Source of the DNA: an uncultured Coriobacteriaceae bacterium
GTDB taxonomy: Bacteria; Actinomycetota; Coriobacteriia; Coriobacteriales; Atopobiaceae
DNA length: 64,000 bases
Direction of reading: 5' to 3'
Assembly (NCBI GenBank): GCA_902786015.1
Contig: CADAAU010000012.1
Span: 109,154 to 173,153, forward strand
This document shows positions 33,753-41,762 of the stretch, piece by piece. Position numbers and translations under genes: made by a program. Every line of letters starts with the position of its first letter. Positions within the stretch are counted from its first letter, which is position 1. Under the pieces are notes generated by a model. The model saw nothing but the letters and a program-made list of their open reading frames with translations, was not told the origin of the DNA and made no database searches.

Positions 33753-35138
33753 CTATTGCAGGATGAATCGAAGAACGTCGTTGCGCAGTACGACAACGAA
33801 TATGAAGGCAAAGAACGCGAGTCCCACATAGCTTATGGCCGTCTGAACGCGCATCGAGAGCTTCCTTCGCGTTATGGCCTGAATCGTCTCGATAAGAATC
33901 TTGCCGCCGTCCAGAGGAGGAATGGGCAACAGGTTCATGAATCCGAGCGACATGGATATTGCCGCCATGAACGCGATGAGGTCCATGAACCCTTGGGACG
34001 CAGCCTGAGAGGCCATGACCGAGATACCGACGATGGACGTGGAGCTGTCGAGCACCTCCATCGTGTGCTGCGGATTGATGAGTCGCATCGCGAATTGTGC
34101 GACCAGCTTCGCATATCCCAAAGACGACTGAACTGCCTCCCCCAGCGTCAGATGATAGTACTCCACCTCGGGAACAACTCCAATTGCCTCGACCTCTTTC
34201 CCTTCGGGTAGGTCGATAGCAATCGTCTGCTGAACACCATCGCGCAGTATGACCATCGAGAAGTCCTTTTGTGCCGCGCGTGCCTCTGCAAGGGCGTCTG
34301 ACGCCTCCGTCCAATTGGTAACGTCGACCCCCGCAACCGATACGATCGTATCGCCCGCCTTGATGCCAGCCGACTCCGCTATGGACTCTGTCGTCACCTC
34401 ACCCACCACGTTCTTGTCGATAGGTCGTGCGAACTCCGTGCACAGATACGTTGCGGTTACGAGCACAAATGCAAGAACCAAGTTAACCAGTGGCCCAGCT
34501 ACGAGGATTGCCACACGCTTAAAGAATCCGCATCCCAAATAGGTGTGAGACCGCTCATCCCCAATAATCCTTTGCGGATTGGAAATGGGATGTGGCTCAC
34601 CATCCCGCGTGGAGCCCGAAGTCGAGAAGTCATGACCGTCGTCATACTCAGTGAGCATGTTGGCGTCTCGGGCAAGCGTCTCGAAGGCCTGAGGATACTC
34701 GCGCTGTGTGGGGCGCTCCCCCAGCTCCTCGTTGTAATACGGTCGTATGGCTGCCCAGTCGCTCAGCGTGATGAGCAGCGCATAGGCATCATCGACCTCA
34801 ATCCCGAGTTCCTCGGCCACCTTCGAGGCCTCTACACGCCCCTCGCGATAGACGATCGACAAGGCAGCGGGAAGCTTGTCCTCGTCAGCAACGGGCTCCA
34901 TACCACAAATCCGGTTGTAGCCGCCAAGCAAGAACGGCGTTACACCTACCTCCGTGCCGTGCGAACGACTCTTGTGAAAGAGTTTCCACCGACAGGGAAG
35001 CCCCAAATAGAACTCGGTTACACGCACTCCAAACAACCGCGCGGCCACATAGTGGCCGCCCTCGTGTACAAATACGACTATGGAGAGCAGGAGCACTCCC
35101 CAGAACGCGGCAGAGAGTCCGCCGACCAACATGCTCAT
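33753..35138 (-). CDS. rseP: RseP-type site-2 protease with a large inserted segment
   Basis: A 461-residue membrane zinc protease. HEGGH (25-29) lies in the first transmembrane segment, and the second ligand motif LLPIPPLDGG is near 415. A single PDZ domain (about 240-325) lies between membrane segments. Unusually, about 120 residues (roughly 80-200) separate the first membrane region from the FFKRVAILVAGPLVN segment. This insert holds a helix-turn-helix-like stretch (REGRVEASKVAEELGIE). Most RseP proteins have about 30 residues here. It overlaps the dxr stop by 4 bases. Confidence 0.93.
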   Translation of the reverse strand: MSMLVGGLSAAFWGVLLLSIVVFVHEGGHYVAARLFGVRVTEFYLGLPCRWKLFHKSRSHGTEVGVTPFLLGGYNRICGMEPVADEDKLPAALSIVYREGRVEASKVAEELGIEVDDAYALLITLSDWAAIRPYYNEELGERPTQREYPQAFETLARDANMLTEYDDGHDFSTSGSTRDGEPHPISNPQRIIGDERSHTYLGCGFFKRVAILVAGPLVNLVLAFVLVTATYLCTEFARPIDKNVVGEVTTESIAESAGIKAGDTIVSVAGVDVTNWTEASDALAEARAAQKDFSMVILRDGVQQTIAIDLPEGKEVEAIGVVPEVEYYHLTLGEAVQSSLGYAKLVAQFAMRLINPQHTMEVLDSSTSIVGISVMASQAASQGFMDLIAFMAAISMSLGFMNLLPIPPLDGGKILIETIQAITRRKLSMRVQTAISYVGLAFFAFIFVVVLRNDVLRFILQ

Positions 35139-36301
35139 TCCAAAACCTCCACCAGTGCCTTGCGCGCCAACTCACGTGCCTGAGCGTCGCAGTCTCTTAG
35201 CTGTTGTAGAGAATCTACCCGCTCGACCGCAGTTTGTTCCATCACACGGGCAACAATGCGCTCTATGTCAACAAAACCACATGCATTTCTTCTAAATGCT
35301 GCGTTTGCGACCTCGTTCGCCGCGTTCATGGCGCAAGGAAGTGTCCCACCAGTCTTTCCCGCCTCCCGAGCAAGTCGAAGACAACCGAAGGTATTCTCGT
35401 CCGCTTCGCCAAACGTCAACGAAGGCTCCAGACACCAGTCGACGCGCTCGCACGGAGCGCTCCACCTCTGGGGGTAGCTCATGCCGTATTGTATGGCGAT
35501 GCGCATGTCGGAAGGCCCGAGCTGCGCCTTCACCGACCCATCAACGAACTCAACCATAGAATGGATACGGCTCTGCCGGTGCACAAGGACGCGAATGTCA
35601 TCGATGTCGACGTCAAACAGATGATGCGCCTCAAGCACCTCGAGTCCCTTGTTCATGAGCGTCGCGCAGTCAATCGTAATCTTTGTGCCCATGCTCCATG
35701 TGGGATGTGCGAGGGCGTCGGACGCCGTAACCTCCAGCAGACGTTCTTTGCTCCAGCCGTAAAAGGGACCACCCGAGCATGTAAGCCACAAGCGGCTCAC
35801 CTCGGGATGCCGCTCCCCTACCAGGCATTGGAATATGGCACTGTGCTCAGAGTCAACGGGAACGAGCTGTCCTGGCCGAAGCATGGGCATCAGGAGCTCG
35901 CCGCCACATACAATGGACTCTTTGTTTGCGTAGGCGACCGTCTTTCCGGCACGCACCGAAACGAGCGCCGCATCGATACCTGCAAAGCCCACAACGGCCA
36001 GCACAACACAATCGACTTCTTCCAACCCTCCCAGGTCAGCGCAGGCACGCTCGCCTATGTGTAGCTCACAGCCCGAGGGAAGCTCATCCAATACAGAATC
36101 GTGCGCATGTTCTTCGTCTGCGACGCCCACATGACGCACCCCGAACTCCCTTGCCGCTTCGACAAGCGCCGTCGTAGAGGAATGCGCAGAAAGTGCGACG
36201 ACCTCAACCCTTTTGGGATGTTGCCGGCACACATCGAGCGCCTGCTTGCCGATCGATCCCGTGCATCCAAGAATCGCGACCCTAAGCTTTTTCTCACTCA
36301 C
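35135..36301 (-). CDS. dxr: 1-deoxy-D-xylulose 5-phosphate reductoisomerase
   Basis: A 388-residue NADPH- and metal-dependent enzyme forming MEP from DXP. The Rossmann motif AILGCTGSIGKQALDV opens it. NKESIVCGGELL near 130 and the metal-site PVDSEHSAIFQCL near 150 are catalytic hallmarks, followed by TCSGGPFYGW and the ATLMNKGLEVLEAHHLF region. The GTG start at 36301 overlaps the cdsA stop. The C-terminal helical domain is complete. It shares the superoperon with uppS, which uses its end product. Confidence 0.97.
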   Translation of the reverse strand: MSEKKLRVAILGCTGSIGKQALDVCRQHPKRVEVVALSAHSSTTALVEAAREFGVRHVGVADEEHAHDSVLDELPSGCELHIGERACADLGGLEEVDCVVLAVVGFAGIDAALVSVRAGKTVAYANKESIVCGGELLMPMLRPGQLVPVDSEHSAIFQCLVGERHPEVSRLWLTCSGGPFYGWSKERLLEVTASDALAHPTWSMGTKITIDCATLMNKGLEVLEAHHLFDVDIDDIRVLVHRQSRIHSMVEFVDGSVKAQLGPSDMRIAIQYGMSYPQRWSAPCERVDWCLEPSLTFGEADENTFGCLRLAREAGKTGGTLPCAMNAANEVANAAFRRNACGFVDIERIVARVMEQTAVERVDSLQQLRDCDAQARELARKALVEVLE

Positions 36302-37245
36302 AGCATGCCTCCCAAAACAAAAAACACGTAGGCGACCACCGAACCAAACAAGAGCGAGTCGGTGCGATCGAGCAAACCACCATGACCTGGCAACAGATTT
36401 CCCGAGTCCTTTACGCCCACGCCACGCTTTAGGCGAGACTCAAACAGGTCTCCCATAACCGCGGCAACGCCCTCCAGTAACCCACAGGCAATGGCGATGG
36501 GAAAAGTGAGCCCGCCAATGTGAAGCGCCGCCCCTACGCACCAGACACCCACAGCACCAACGAGTCCACCATAGAATCCCTCCCAGCTCTTGTTGGGAGA
36601 GATTCGTGGCGCCATCTTGTGTCTACCTATGGTTGACCCGACCAAATACGCACACGAGTCCTCTGCCCAGATGGCACCTATGATCACAAGAACGATGAAC
36701 GACCCTGCGAGCGTTGGGTCGCTCACGCGAATAAGAGTGAGACACGAGAGGGTTAGGGAGCAATACACCGGGCCAAACAACGTTATGGCAACATCCCCTA
36801 CGTTTGCCCGAGGGTTGAGTACGTACCACACCCCTGCACCAATCAGCAGGAAGCAGAGCACGCACAGAATCATCTCTGTCCCACGCCACCATGCCGCCAA
36901 GGGAAACGCAAGGGCGCATGCAAGCCCAAGAATCTCTGACGGGCGACGGCCCGCCATGCGGGCAATCCTAAAGAACTCCGAGCAGCAGAGCCACGCCATC
37001 GCCGAAAGCAACAAGGCAGTTGGCAGCGTGCCCCACAAGAGGCACCCAACGATTACGACTACATAGATTACGCCCGACAGTGTCCTCGTGAGGAGCTTTT
37101 CGGTCCATCCGCGTACGCGCTGGCCCTTGAGCTCCCCCGCAACACGACGGTCTTCCTTTGAGTCGCGTCGGCTTTGGAGTTTCTCTATGCCCTTGTCGAG
37201 TCCAACTGCCGAGCCCTCATCCTTCTCAGCTCGCTCTTTGCTCAA
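36298..37245 (-). CDS. cdsA: Phosphatidate cytidylyltransferase
   Basis: A 315-residue membrane enzyme making CDP-diacylglycerol from phosphatidic acid and CTP. A charged cytosolic N-terminus of about 60 residues is followed by about eight transmembrane segments. The family signature is ESRLKRGVGVKDSGNLLPGH followed by GGLLDR near 270-295, with SPNKSWEGF near 225. The TTG start overlaps the uppS stop, so it is coupled to the isoprenyl transferase. It draws on the phosphatidic acid made by PlsY and PlsC of this window. Confidence 0.96.
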   Translation of the reverse strand: MSKERAEKDEGSAVGLDKGIEKLQSRRDSKEDRRVAGELKGQRVRGWTEKLLTRTLSGVIYVVVIVGCLLWGTLPTALLLSAMAWLCCSEFFRIARMAGRRPSEILGLACALAFPLAAWWRGTEMILCVLCFLLIGAGVWYVLNPRANVGDVAITLFGPVYCSLTLSCLTLIRVSDPTLAGSFIVLVIIGAIWAEDSCAYLVGSTIGRHKMAPRISPNKSWEGFYGGLVGAVGVWCVGAALHIGGLTFPIAIACGLLEGVAAVMGDLFESRLKRGVGVKDSGNLLPGHGGLLDRTDSLLFGSVVAYVFFVLGGML

Positions 37246-38027
37246 GATTCTCCCACTCCTCCAAAACGCCTATTTCGACCTTGGAAGGCGCAGATTGCAC
37301 GGAGCATGTCCCATTTCGAAAAATCAGGCCAATGCTTCTGTGTTACATAGAATTCGGTGTACGCTAGCTGCCACAACAGATAGTTGGACAATCGCATCTC
37401 TCCCGAGGTACGGATAAGCAGCTCGGGATCGGGAAGACCTTGCGTATAGAGACGATTTGCCAGAGCGCCTTCGTCAATGTCATCCACGTTGAGGTTTCCT
37501 GCAGCCACGTCTGACGCAAGCATCCGCGCGGCACGTGTGAGCTCTGCGCGTGCGCCATAGTTCACAGCGAGGGCAAAGACCATGCCCGTATGCGACTCCG
37601 TCTTGCGCAGCCCCTCTTCAAATACGTTGCGCGTCTCGGTGGGAAGGGCGTCCAAGTCGCCAAGGAACTTCAGTCGCACGTTTTCCTGAAAGAACAACGG
37701 CAGTTCCTTGACGAGCGTCGTGGCAAAAAGACGCATAAGGAGATTGACTTCCCTTGCAGGACGCTTCCAGTTCTCGGTCGAGAACGCATACACAGAGAGC
37801 ACGTCGAATCCCAGGCGCACGCTCGTGGTAACAGCCTCACGCAAAGAATCGACACCCGCCACATGACCTTTATGCCTTGGAAGCCCACGACTCTCGGCCC
37901 AGCGGCCGTTTCCGTCCATGATAAGAGACACGTGCCGTGGAATCCGATTGAGGTCTATGTCTTCCAAGCAGACGTCCTGTGGCGGGTCCGCATAGTATGC
38001 GATAAGCTTGTCGTTGTCGATACGCAC
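37242..38027 (-). CDS. uppS: Isoprenyl (undecaprenyl) diphosphate synthase
   Basis: A 261-residue cis-prenyltransferase building the C55 lipid carrier for peptidoglycan. Signature motifs are VSLIMDGNGRWAESRGLPR, with the catalytic Asp near 36, HKGHVAGVDSLRE, YAFSTENWKRP, and the C-terminal LLIRTSGEMRLSNYLLWQ plus TEFYVTQKHWPDF. The GTG start follows the frr stop directly, with GGAG seven bases upstream. The N-terminal extension of about 30 residues is a little longer than in E. coli. Confidence 0.97.
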   Translation of the reverse strand: MRIDNDKLIAYYADPPQDVCLEDIDLNRIPRHVSLIMDGNGRWAESRGLPRHKGHVAGVDSLREAVTTSVRLGFDVLSVYAFSTENWKRPAREVNLLMRLFATTLVKELPLFFQENVRLKFLGDLDALPTETRNVFEEGLRKTESHTGMVFALAVNYGARAELTRAARMLASDVAAGNLNVDDIDEGALANRLYTQGLPDPELLIRTSGEMRLSNYLLWQLAYTEFYVTQKHWPDFSKWDMLRAICAFQGRNRRFGGVGES

Positions 38028-38573
38028 TTAGATCTCCATGACCTCTGCGGTCTTTTGCTTCAGCATGTCATCGACCATGCCCACGTATGTATCGGTGAGC
38101 TTCTGTACCTTCTTCTTCTCGGCGTTCTGCATGTCCTCAGAAAGCTCTTCGTCACGGTCGATGGCACGGTTCGCATCCTTGCGAGCATTGCGAATCGAAA
38201 TACGGCACTCTTCGGCATACGTCTTGCAATCGCGGGCTAGCTCACGACGACGCTCCTCAGTCGGCTGAGGGAAGGGCAGGCGAATGGTACGCCCGTCGTT
38301 TGAGGGAGTAATGCCCAAGTCGGACTGACGGATGGCTTTCTCGATGTTATTGAGTGCGGTCTTGTCCCACGGCTCAATAAGAAGCATCGACGCTTCGGGT
38401 ACCTTGACGCCGGCCAGCTGCGTAATGGGAGTCGGCTGACCATAGTAGTCGACCTTTATGGCATCCAATATGCGGGGGTTCGCGCGTCCTGTACGCACCC
38501 TACCAAAGTTGTACTCGAGCGAATCGATGCTCTTCATCATCCGCTCTTCTGCGGCATCCGTGTGCTTGCTCAT
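38028..38573 (-). CDS. frr: Ribosome recycling factor
   Basis: A 181-residue two-domain factor that splits post-termination ribosomes with EF-G. The ATG at 38573 (MSKHTDAAEERM) follows AAGGGCGAG and lies one base after the pyrH stop. RTGRANPRILDAIKVDYYG near 30-48, PQPTEERRRELA, and the C-terminal helical arm ending EIKVQKLTD-like sequence match the family. Its position after pyrH is nearly universal. Confidence 0.97.
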   Translation of the reverse strand: MSKHTDAAEERMMKSIDSLEYNFGRVRTGRANPRILDAIKVDYYGQPTPITQLAGVKVPEASMLLIEPWDKTALNNIEKAIRQSDLGITPSNDGRTIRLPFPQPTEERRRELARDCKTYAEECRISIRNARKDANRAIDRDEELSEDMQNAEKKKVQKLTDTYVGMVDDMLKQKTAEVMEI

Positions 38574-38574
38574 G

Positions 38575-39303
38575 TTACTCGCCCTTCCCTTCAACTACAG
38601 TTGTTCCCACATTCTGGCCACGAAGCGCCCTCGCAAAGGCCTCCGTCTCTTCCATACTAAATACCATAATAGGCATATTGTTGTCTTGGCATAGCGCCGT
38701 TGCCGTGGCATCCATGACCTTGAGGCCGCGCGAAAGAACCTCTGCGTAGGTAATCGTGTCGAACTTCGTGGCGTCGGGATGCGTCACTGGATCTGCATCG
38801 TAGATGCCTTGCACCTTTGTTGCCTTCATGAGCACTTGCGCGTCAATCTCGCACGCACGCAACGCCGCCGCGGTATCGGTCGTAAAGTAAGGATTGCCGG
38901 TCCCCGCCGCAAAAATAACGATACGACCCTTTTCGAGATGTCGTATCGCACGGCGACGAATGTATGGCTCAGCAACCTGTCGCATCTCGATCGCGCTCAT
39001 AACACGGCAGTCCATGCCATTTCGCTCAAAGCAGTCTTGCAGGGCAATGCAGTTGATGGTTGTCGCCAGCATGCCCATGTTGTCGCCTTGTGCGCGGTCC
39101 ATTCCAGCAGCAGCTCCCGAGACACCACGGAAGATGTTGCCACCTCCAACGACGATCGCGACTTGCACACCGTCCTTCCATGCACCCTTTACACTGTCTG
39201 CCATACGCTGAAGCACCTTGGGATCGATACCGTAATCCTGCGATCCCATAAGAGCCTCGCCCGAAAGCTTGAGCAATACGCGTCGATATTTGTAATCAGT
39301 CAC
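38575..39303 (-). CDS. pyrH: UMP kinase
   Basis: A 242-residue hexameric amino-acid-kinase-fold enzyme converting UMP to UDP. The GTG start at 39303 has GGAGG four bases upstream and gives the canonical [14 protein letters not shown] beginning; an ATG at 39426 would add 41 unlikely residues. [33 protein letters not shown] and [13 protein letters not shown] follow. A terminator-like hairpin separates it from tsf, so pyrH and downstream genes may also use a local promoter. Confidence 0.97.
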   Translation of the reverse strand: MTDYKYRRVLLKLSGEALMGSQDYGIDPKVLQRMADSVKGAWKDGVQVAIVVGGGNIFRGVSGAAAGMDRAQGDNMGMLATTINCIALQDCFERNGMDCRVMSAIEMRQVAEPYIRRRAIRHLEKGRIVIFAAGTGNPYFTTDTAAALRACEIDAQVLMKATKVQGIYDADPVTHPDATKFDTITYAEVLSRGLKVMDATATALCQDNNMPIMVFSMEETEAFARALRGQNVGTTVVEGKGE

Positions 39304-39384
39304 TGTTCCTCCGATTCTCGAAACCTTCACTAGTCTAGCAGAATGCCCTTGAGCTGTCCCTATAGGCCTTGATGCATGCGTCAT

Positions 39385-39434
39385 CGGCACAAACAAACCC
39401 GGCGCGCTAGTGCCAAAGACACTCACGAACCGGG
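39385..39434 (-). terminator. Terminator downstream of tsf
   Basis: On the minus strand, AACCCGG (39428-39434) pairs with CCGGGTT (39394-39400), with an inner imperfect stem GTGAGTG/CACTAGC, followed by TGTTTGT. It lies about 45 bases after the tsf stop. Confidence 0.75.
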
Positions 39435-39479
39435 TTATCTTGCCAATTCTGGCACTGCGCTCGTTATGACATGCGCTCT

Positions 39480-40349
39480 TTACTCACCAAACTGGTAGCG
39501 CACGAAGTCGACAATCTGCACGTCGTCACCAATGCTCTTGGACACCTTGGACGCGAGCTCGCCAACCGTGGTGTCGGGATCCTTAATGAAGTCCTGCTCG
39601 GTGAGGACGCTCTCCTCGTAGAACTTCTTGAGACGACCATTCACGATGTTGTCCCAGAACTTCTCGGGGCGACCGGACTCGGCGGCCTGTGCACGATAAA
39701 TCTCCTTCTCATGCTCAACCACATCGGCGGGCACAGACTCACGCGTAGCACCAGCAGGTGCCGAGGCAACAACTTGCATTGCAACGTCATGCGCGAAGGT
39801 CTTGAACTCATCGTTGTTGTAGGTATCGGGATTCGAGAATGCAAACTGTACCAAGGAAGCAAGCTTGCCGTTGTGGTGGATGTAGCTTACGAGTCCGCCA
39901 TCCTCAACCTCAACGCGCGTGAAGCGCTGAATCTTCATGTTCTCGCCGATTACGTGAATCATCTCTTTGAGCTCGGCATCGACCGTGTTGCCGTTCATCT
40001 CGGCAGCAAGCAGTCCCTCGACGTCAGCGGGATTGGCCACTGCCGCAACCTCGGCAAGACGCGCCGCAAAGTCGCAGAACTTGGCGTTGGTTCCCACGAA
40101 GTCGGTCTCGCAGGTAAGCTCAAGAAGCGAGCCCACCTTGCCGTCCTCGCTTACGAACGCAGCAATCGTGCCCTCGTTCGTGTCGCGGCCGGCACGCTTT
40201 ACAGCCTTGGCAAGACCCATCGTGCGCAGTACGTCAACTGCCTTCTCGATGTCGCCGTCGGCTTCAACAAGCGCCTTCTTGCACTCCATCATGGGAGAGT
40301 CGGTCATCTCACGAAGCTGCTTGACCATAGCAGCAGTTACCTTGGCCAT
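39480..40349 (-). CDS. tsf: Elongation factor Ts
   Basis: A 289-residue nucleotide exchange factor for EF-Tu. The N-terminal UBA-like module has [19 protein letters not shown] near 8-26, then [16 protein letters not shown]. The core domain has [17 protein letters not shown], the second EF-Tu contact. A perfect AAGGAGG lies 7 bases before the ATG. It is 57 bases after rpsB, as usual. Confidence 0.98.
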   Translation of the reverse strand: MAKVTAAMVKQLREMTDSPMMECKKALVEADGDIEKAVDVLRTMGLAKAVKRAGRDTNEGTIAAFVSEDGKVGSLLELTCETDFVGTNAKFCDFAARLAEVAAVANPADVEGLLAAEMNGNTVDAELKEMIHVIGENMKIQRFTRVEVEDGGLVSYIHHNGKLASLVQFAFSNPDTYNNDEFKTFAHDVAMQVVASAPAGATRESVPADVVEHEKEIYRAQAAESGRPEKFWDNIVNGRLKKFYEESVLTEQDFIKDPDTTVGELASKVSKSIGDDVQIVDFVRYQFGE

Positions 40350-40406
40350 GTTATTGCCTCCTTGACAGTAGCCATGGTTGTGTCAACACGCTCTATTTGA
40401 ACTAAC

Positions 40407-41162
40407 TTACTCAGCCTCTGCGGTTTCGACTGCGGGAGTCGTCTCGCCAGCCACCATCTCTTCGGCGCTGATCTGCTCTTTGCCAGAGCCTGCCAAAACG
40501 GCGTCTGCAACAAGCTCGCACATAAGAGCGACGGAGCGAATAGCGTCGTCGTTTGCGGGAATGCCATACTCAATGACATCGGGATCGGAGTTGGTGTCCA
40601 AAAGACCGATGACGGGAATGTGAAGGCGGTTTGCCTCCTTGACCGCAATCTCCTCGCGCTTGGTGTCCACCACAAAGATGGCCTGCGGGAGGGTCTTCAT
40701 GTCGCGAACGCCACCGAGGTTGCGCTGAAGTTTCTCGAGCTCCTTGGTAAGAACGGCCTGCTCCTTCTTGCCGCGCTCGGCCATGCGGCCATCCTCAACC
40801 ATCGTCTCGAGCTCTTCCATGCGATCGATACGAGAACGCATCGTCACGAAGTTCGTAAGCATGCCGCCCAGCCAGCGCTGGTTGATGTAAGGCATGTTTG
40901 CACGAGCGGCCTGGGTCGCAATCGACTCCTGAGCCTGCTTCTTTGTGCCTACAAACAAAACCGAACCACCACGTGCGGCGGTCTCGCGCAGCACGGTGTA
41001 TGCACGGTCGGCATTGATGATTGTCTGCTTGAGGTCAAGAATGTAGATGCCATTCCGCTCACCAAAGATGTACGGGCGCATCTTTGGGTTCCAGCGACGC
41101 GTCTGGTGACCATAATGGCACCCTGCGTCCAGCAGTGTCTGGATGTTGATCTTTACAGCCAT
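40407..41162 (-). CDS. rpsB: 30S ribosomal protein S2
   Basis: A 251-residue primary head protein of the 30S subunit. It begins [20 protein letters not shown], followed by [20 protein letters not shown] and [15 protein letters not shown]. The ATG at 41162 has AGGAGG six bases upstream; the frame extends further upstream but without a start that fits. It heads the superoperon. The C-terminal acidic tail (about 220-251) is longer than in E. coli. Confidence 0.98.
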   Translation of the reverse strand: MAVKINIQTLLDAGCHYGHQTRRWNPKMRPYIFGERNGIYILDLKQTIINADRAYTVLRETAARGGSVLFVGTKKQAQESIATQAARANMPYINQRWLGGMLTNFVTMRSRIDRMEELETMVEDGRMAERGKKEQAVLTKELEKLQRNLGGVRDMKTLPQAIFVVDTKREEIAVKEANRLHIPVIGLLDTNSDPDVIEYGIPANDDAIRSVALMCELVADAVLAGSGKEQISAEEMVAGETTPAVETAEAE

Positions 41163-41300
41163 GTGTAACCTCCTGTGGTTGGTCCTCCGCGTGGTGTCAT
41201 TCCCCTCGATCCACCCAGGCCGTGGCTGCGAACCTGAGCACCACGGACGAAGAGTAGTCACGCGTGTGTCGTATGCCGTGCGGTCGCACGACAGTGGTCT
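41163..41300 (-). promoter_or_regulatory. rpsB leader region with hairpins
   Basis: About 130 bases of untranslated leader between the promoter and rpsB. It can form CGTGCG-AC-CGCACG near its 5' end and a CCGTGG/CCACGG stem further on. Ribosomal protein leaders often bind their own product, but I cannot match this to a known S2 leader class. Confidence 0.4.
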
Positions 41301-41309
41301 ACTATAGCA
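41301..41309 (-). promoter_or_regulatory. Extended -10 promoter of rpsB operon
   Basis: On the minus strand TGCTATAGT is an extended -10 (TG-N-TATAGT) about 140 bases before rpsB. The matching -35 is weak (TATCAA at 17 bases). Confidence 0.65.
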
Positions 41310-41396
41310 TGGATACTTCTTCGTTGATACCCACAAATTGGAAACTCGTGAACTATCGCAACTCACTGCTCAAACAATCCTCGCTCCCGGCGAGGA

Positions 41397-41555
41397 CTCG
41401 GGGTATGTCCCCGTGCTCAAACAGTCCTCGCCTGGGCGAGGGCGGGGTTATGCGCCTGAGCTCGAACAGTCCTCGGCTTCGCCTGCGGAACTCGCGCAGG
41501 CACATAACCCCGCCCTCGCTCTGCTGCGGAACTCCGCGCGGGGACATACCCCGAG
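41397..41555. repeat. Palindromic repeat family 2, nested double element
   Basis: Outer arms CTCGGGGTATGTCCCCG (41397-41413) and its inverse ending at 41555 enclose an inner 84-base copy (41436-41519, arms GCGAGGGCGGGGTTATG). Inner and outer copies share GCTC-AACAGTCCTCG on the left and CTGCGGAACTC on the right. Fragments of a third copy flank them (CTGCTCAAACAATCCTCG near 41367 and GCTGCGGAACTCG near 41563). No coding capacity. Confidence 0.82.
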
Positions 41556-41607
41556 CCCTCTTCGCTGCGGAACTCGCTCGTGGACACAAGCGATGGGCTC
41601 GTGGACA

Positions 41608-41695
41608 CAAGCGATGGGGATACCCCTTTGCCTGAACAGCCCGTAGGCTGGCTTACGGGCACGAGTAAGGCAAAGGGGAGTATCCCCATCGCTTG
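41608..41695. repeat. Palindromic repeat family 1, complete hairpin pair
   Basis: Arms 41608-41633 and 41668-41695 are inverted copies of CAAGCGATGGGGATA...CCCTTTGCCT around a small GCCCGTAGGCTGGCTTACGGGC stem. Immediately to the left GTGGACACAAGCGATGGG occurs twice in tandem (41580 and 41601). It abuts the terminator of the NlpC/P60 gene. Confidence 0.85.
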
Positions 41696-41699
41696 CCTG

Positions 41700-41735
41700 A
41701 AAAAACCCGCACGGGCCGAACTTGCCCATGCGGGT
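41700..41735 (-). terminator. Terminator of the NlpC/P60 gene
   Basis: On the minus strand ACCCGCATGGGC (41724-41735) pairs with GCCCGTGCGGGT (41705-41716), followed by TTTTT. It is 28 bases after the stop. Confidence 0.92.
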
Positions 41736-41762
41736 CGCTTTGATCGTTGTGTCTGGGACCGT

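Noticed and set aside
41366..41700. CRISPR array in the repeat-rich gap upstream of the NlpC/P60 gene
   Set aside because: Units are inverted and nested with no regular spacers, and no cas genes are present.
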